DNA from: CAVQRB01 sp963715055
GTDB taxonomy: Bacteria; Pseudomonadota; Alphaproteobacteria; Rhodobacterales; Rhodobacteraceae
Reading direction: 5' to 3'
DNA: 64,000 nucleotides
Assembly: GCA_963715055.1 (NCBI GenBank)
Contig: CAVQRB010000011.1
Span: forward strand, 14,450-78,449
The notes beneath the pieces were generated by a model. That model saw nothing but the letters and a program-made list of their open reading frames with translations, did no database searches and had not been told where the DNA came from. The number at the start of each line of letters is the position of its first letter. Positions within the stretch are counted from its first letter, which is position 1. Below, piece after piece: positions 62,892-64,000 of the stretch. Position numbers and translations under genes: made by a program.

Positions 62892-63170
62892 ATGGCAGGA
62901 AAGAGGGACAAACCCGAAGACGTGGTGTTGAAGCTTCGTCAAGTTGAAGTGCTGCAAGGGCAAGGCATCGCGATCGCAGACGCAGTACGCCAGATCGGCG
63001 TGACCCAGCAGACCTATTACCGCTGGCGCAAGCAGTATGGCGGCATGAGTTGGGATCAGCTGAAACGGCTCAAGGAGCTGGAGACCGAGAATACCCGGCT
63101 CAGGCGCGCGGTTTCGGACCTGACGCTGGACAAGATGATCCTGACCGAGGCCGCCCGGGGAAACTTCTGA
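62892..63170 (+). CDS. IS3-family transposase OrfA
   Basis: This 92-residue DNA-binding protein starts MAGKRDKPEDVVLKLRQVEV, with a helix-turn-helix (AVRQIGVTQQTYYRWRKQYG) and a leucine-zipper-like coil (LKRLKELETENTRLRRAVSD). It binds IS ends. It ends GNF with TGA at 63168. The heptamer GGGAAAC (63158-63164) at its end can shift ribosomes to the orfB frame. Confidence 0.93.
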   Translation: MAGKRDKPEDVVLKLRQVEVLQGQGIAIADAVRQIGVTQQTYYRWRKQYGGMSWDQLKRLKELETENTRLRRAVSDLTLDKMILTEAARGNF

Positions 63171-64000
63171 GCCCTTCCCGCCGCCGACTGTGCATCGATC
63201 ATGTGCAGCAGACACTTGGCGTATCTGAGCGCCGGGCCTGCCGCACACTCGGGCAGCATCGTTCCACGCAGCGCAAGGCCCCCTGTGGCCTGCCAGACGA
63301 AGAACGGCTGACCGAGGACATCATCGCACTGACAGAAGAGTTCGGGCGCTATGGATACCGCATGATCACCGGAATGCTGAACAACAGCGGCTGGCATGTG
63401 AACCATAAAAGAGTCGAACGGATCTGGCGGCGGGAGGGGCTGAAAGTCCCGCAAAAACAACCCAAGAAGGGGCGGCTCTGGCTGAACGATGGGTCCTGCG
63501 TTCGGCTGCGGCCGGAGCGCCCGAACCATGTCTGGTCCTATGACTTCGTTCAGGACCGGACGCAAGACGGGCGGATCTTCCGCACGCTCAACATCATCGA
63601 CGAGTTCACGAAGGAGGCTCTGGCGATCCGTGTGAATCGAAAGCTTAATTCTGTCGACGTGGTCGATGCCTTGACCGACCTGTTCATCCTGCGCGGTCCG
63701 CCGGAATACATAAGGTCCGACAACGGCGCAGAATTTATCGCCAAGAAAGTGCGCGCCTGGATTGGCGCCGTTGGCGCAAAGACGGCCTTCATCGCACCAG
63801 GATCACCTTGGGAAAACGGCTACTGCGAGAGCTTCAACGCAAGGTTCCGGGACGAACTTCTAAACGGCGAGGTCTTCTACTCGCTGCCCGAAGCCCAGAT
63901 CCTGATCGAGAGATGGCGCCGCCATTACAACACTGTCAGACCGCACAGCGCTCTGGGATACCGTCCGCCAGCGCCCAAAAGCATCGTCCCGATAGACCAG
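63158..64000 (+). CDS. IS3-family transposase OrfB (partial, via -1 frameshift)
   Basis: The DDE transposase is open from the -1 frame at GGGAAACTTCTGAGC. An N-terminal HTH_21-like part (LTEEFGRYGYRMITGMLNNS) precedes the rve core with Asp in HVWSYDFVQDR, Asp in IRSDNGAEFIAKK and Glu in ENGYCESFNARFRDE. The frame ends at the window edge with YRPPAPKSIVPIDQ, close to the usual C-terminus. No frame breaks were seen here, unlike the neighbouring genes. Confidence 0.92.

Larger units (their letters stand above)
62829..64000 (+). mobile_element. IS3-family insertion sequence (partial, right end outside window)
   Basis: The left end lies near 62829, where non-element sequence stops and a G/C-rich end (TGCCCCCACTGAAGTGG) begins. 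The element holds orfA (62892-63170) and orfB in the -1 frame with a complete heptamer for frameshifting. The right terminal repeat is beyond the window, so size and target duplication cannot be read. Confidence 0.8.

Noticed and set aside
58600..64000. attR copy of the tRNA-Ser 3' end
   Set aside because: I looked for the T-arm and acceptor segment downstream but found no copy in the window.

Overview
The window is high-GC alphaproteobacterial DNA. The gene content and layout fit the Rhodobacteraceae (Roseobacter group): a tad/cpa pilus locus with Flp pilins, a coxB-ctaB-small ORF-ctaG-coxC cytochrome aa3 cluster, a TRAP transporter locus, GSCFA and DUF1178 proteins, tldD, dprA and topA. I assign no species. 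Most of the window is densely packed chromosomal core; the last ~8 kb is a mobile, decayed region.

Layout. 1-7.5 kb: leftward tad pilus locus (flp pilins, cpaB with frame breaks, cpaC, a small lipoprotein, cpaE, cpaF, tadB running off the edge). 7.9-18.4 kb: lytic transglycosylase, then a tight leftward operon scoA / LOV-domain kinase-like protein / scoB / GNAT, then topA, a disordered stretch with an IS3 remnant and a DUF2147 protein, dprA and tldD. 18.5-28.4 kb: rightward cytochrome oxidase assembly operon, SURF1, thrC, M16 peptidase, RimJ-like acetyltransferase, metallo-hydrolase, FAD-linked oxidase. 28.4-32.9 kb: membrane protein, apt, LysE exporter, a secreted Cys-rich micropeptide coupled to a membrane-anchored protein, mtnP and a tiny Trp-rich protein. 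33.2-41.9 kb: ferric-reductase-like protein, DUF2946-like and PepSY proteins, SulP transporter, GSCFA protein, second LysE, flavin reductase. 42-55.2 kb: EcsC, NUDIX, DUF1178, SDR, lysC, ptsP, GntR regulator with a palindromic operator, AbrB-family membrane protein, and a LysR-controlled DUF1445/TRAP transport operon. 55.3-64 kb: OsmC-like protein, IS256 transposase, IS3 debris, tRNA-Val(CAC), type I restriction remnants, tRNA-Ser(GCT) and an integrated element with two tyrosine integrases, ending in an IS3-family element whose orfA/orfB carry a -1 frameshift heptamer.

The most interesting signals are: (1) a LOV photosensor/HWE-type kinase gene placed between the two subunits of a CoA-transferase, whose phosphoacceptor His position is Asp; (2) a secreted 17-residue, four-cysteine micropeptide translationally coupled to a membrane-anchored extracytoplasmic protein; (3) a perfect palindrome just ahead of the gntR start; (4) an integrated region in which almost every reading frame is broken by single-base insertions while the protein sequence is otherwise conserved, a pattern that looks more like insertion-type sequence error than ordinary decay.
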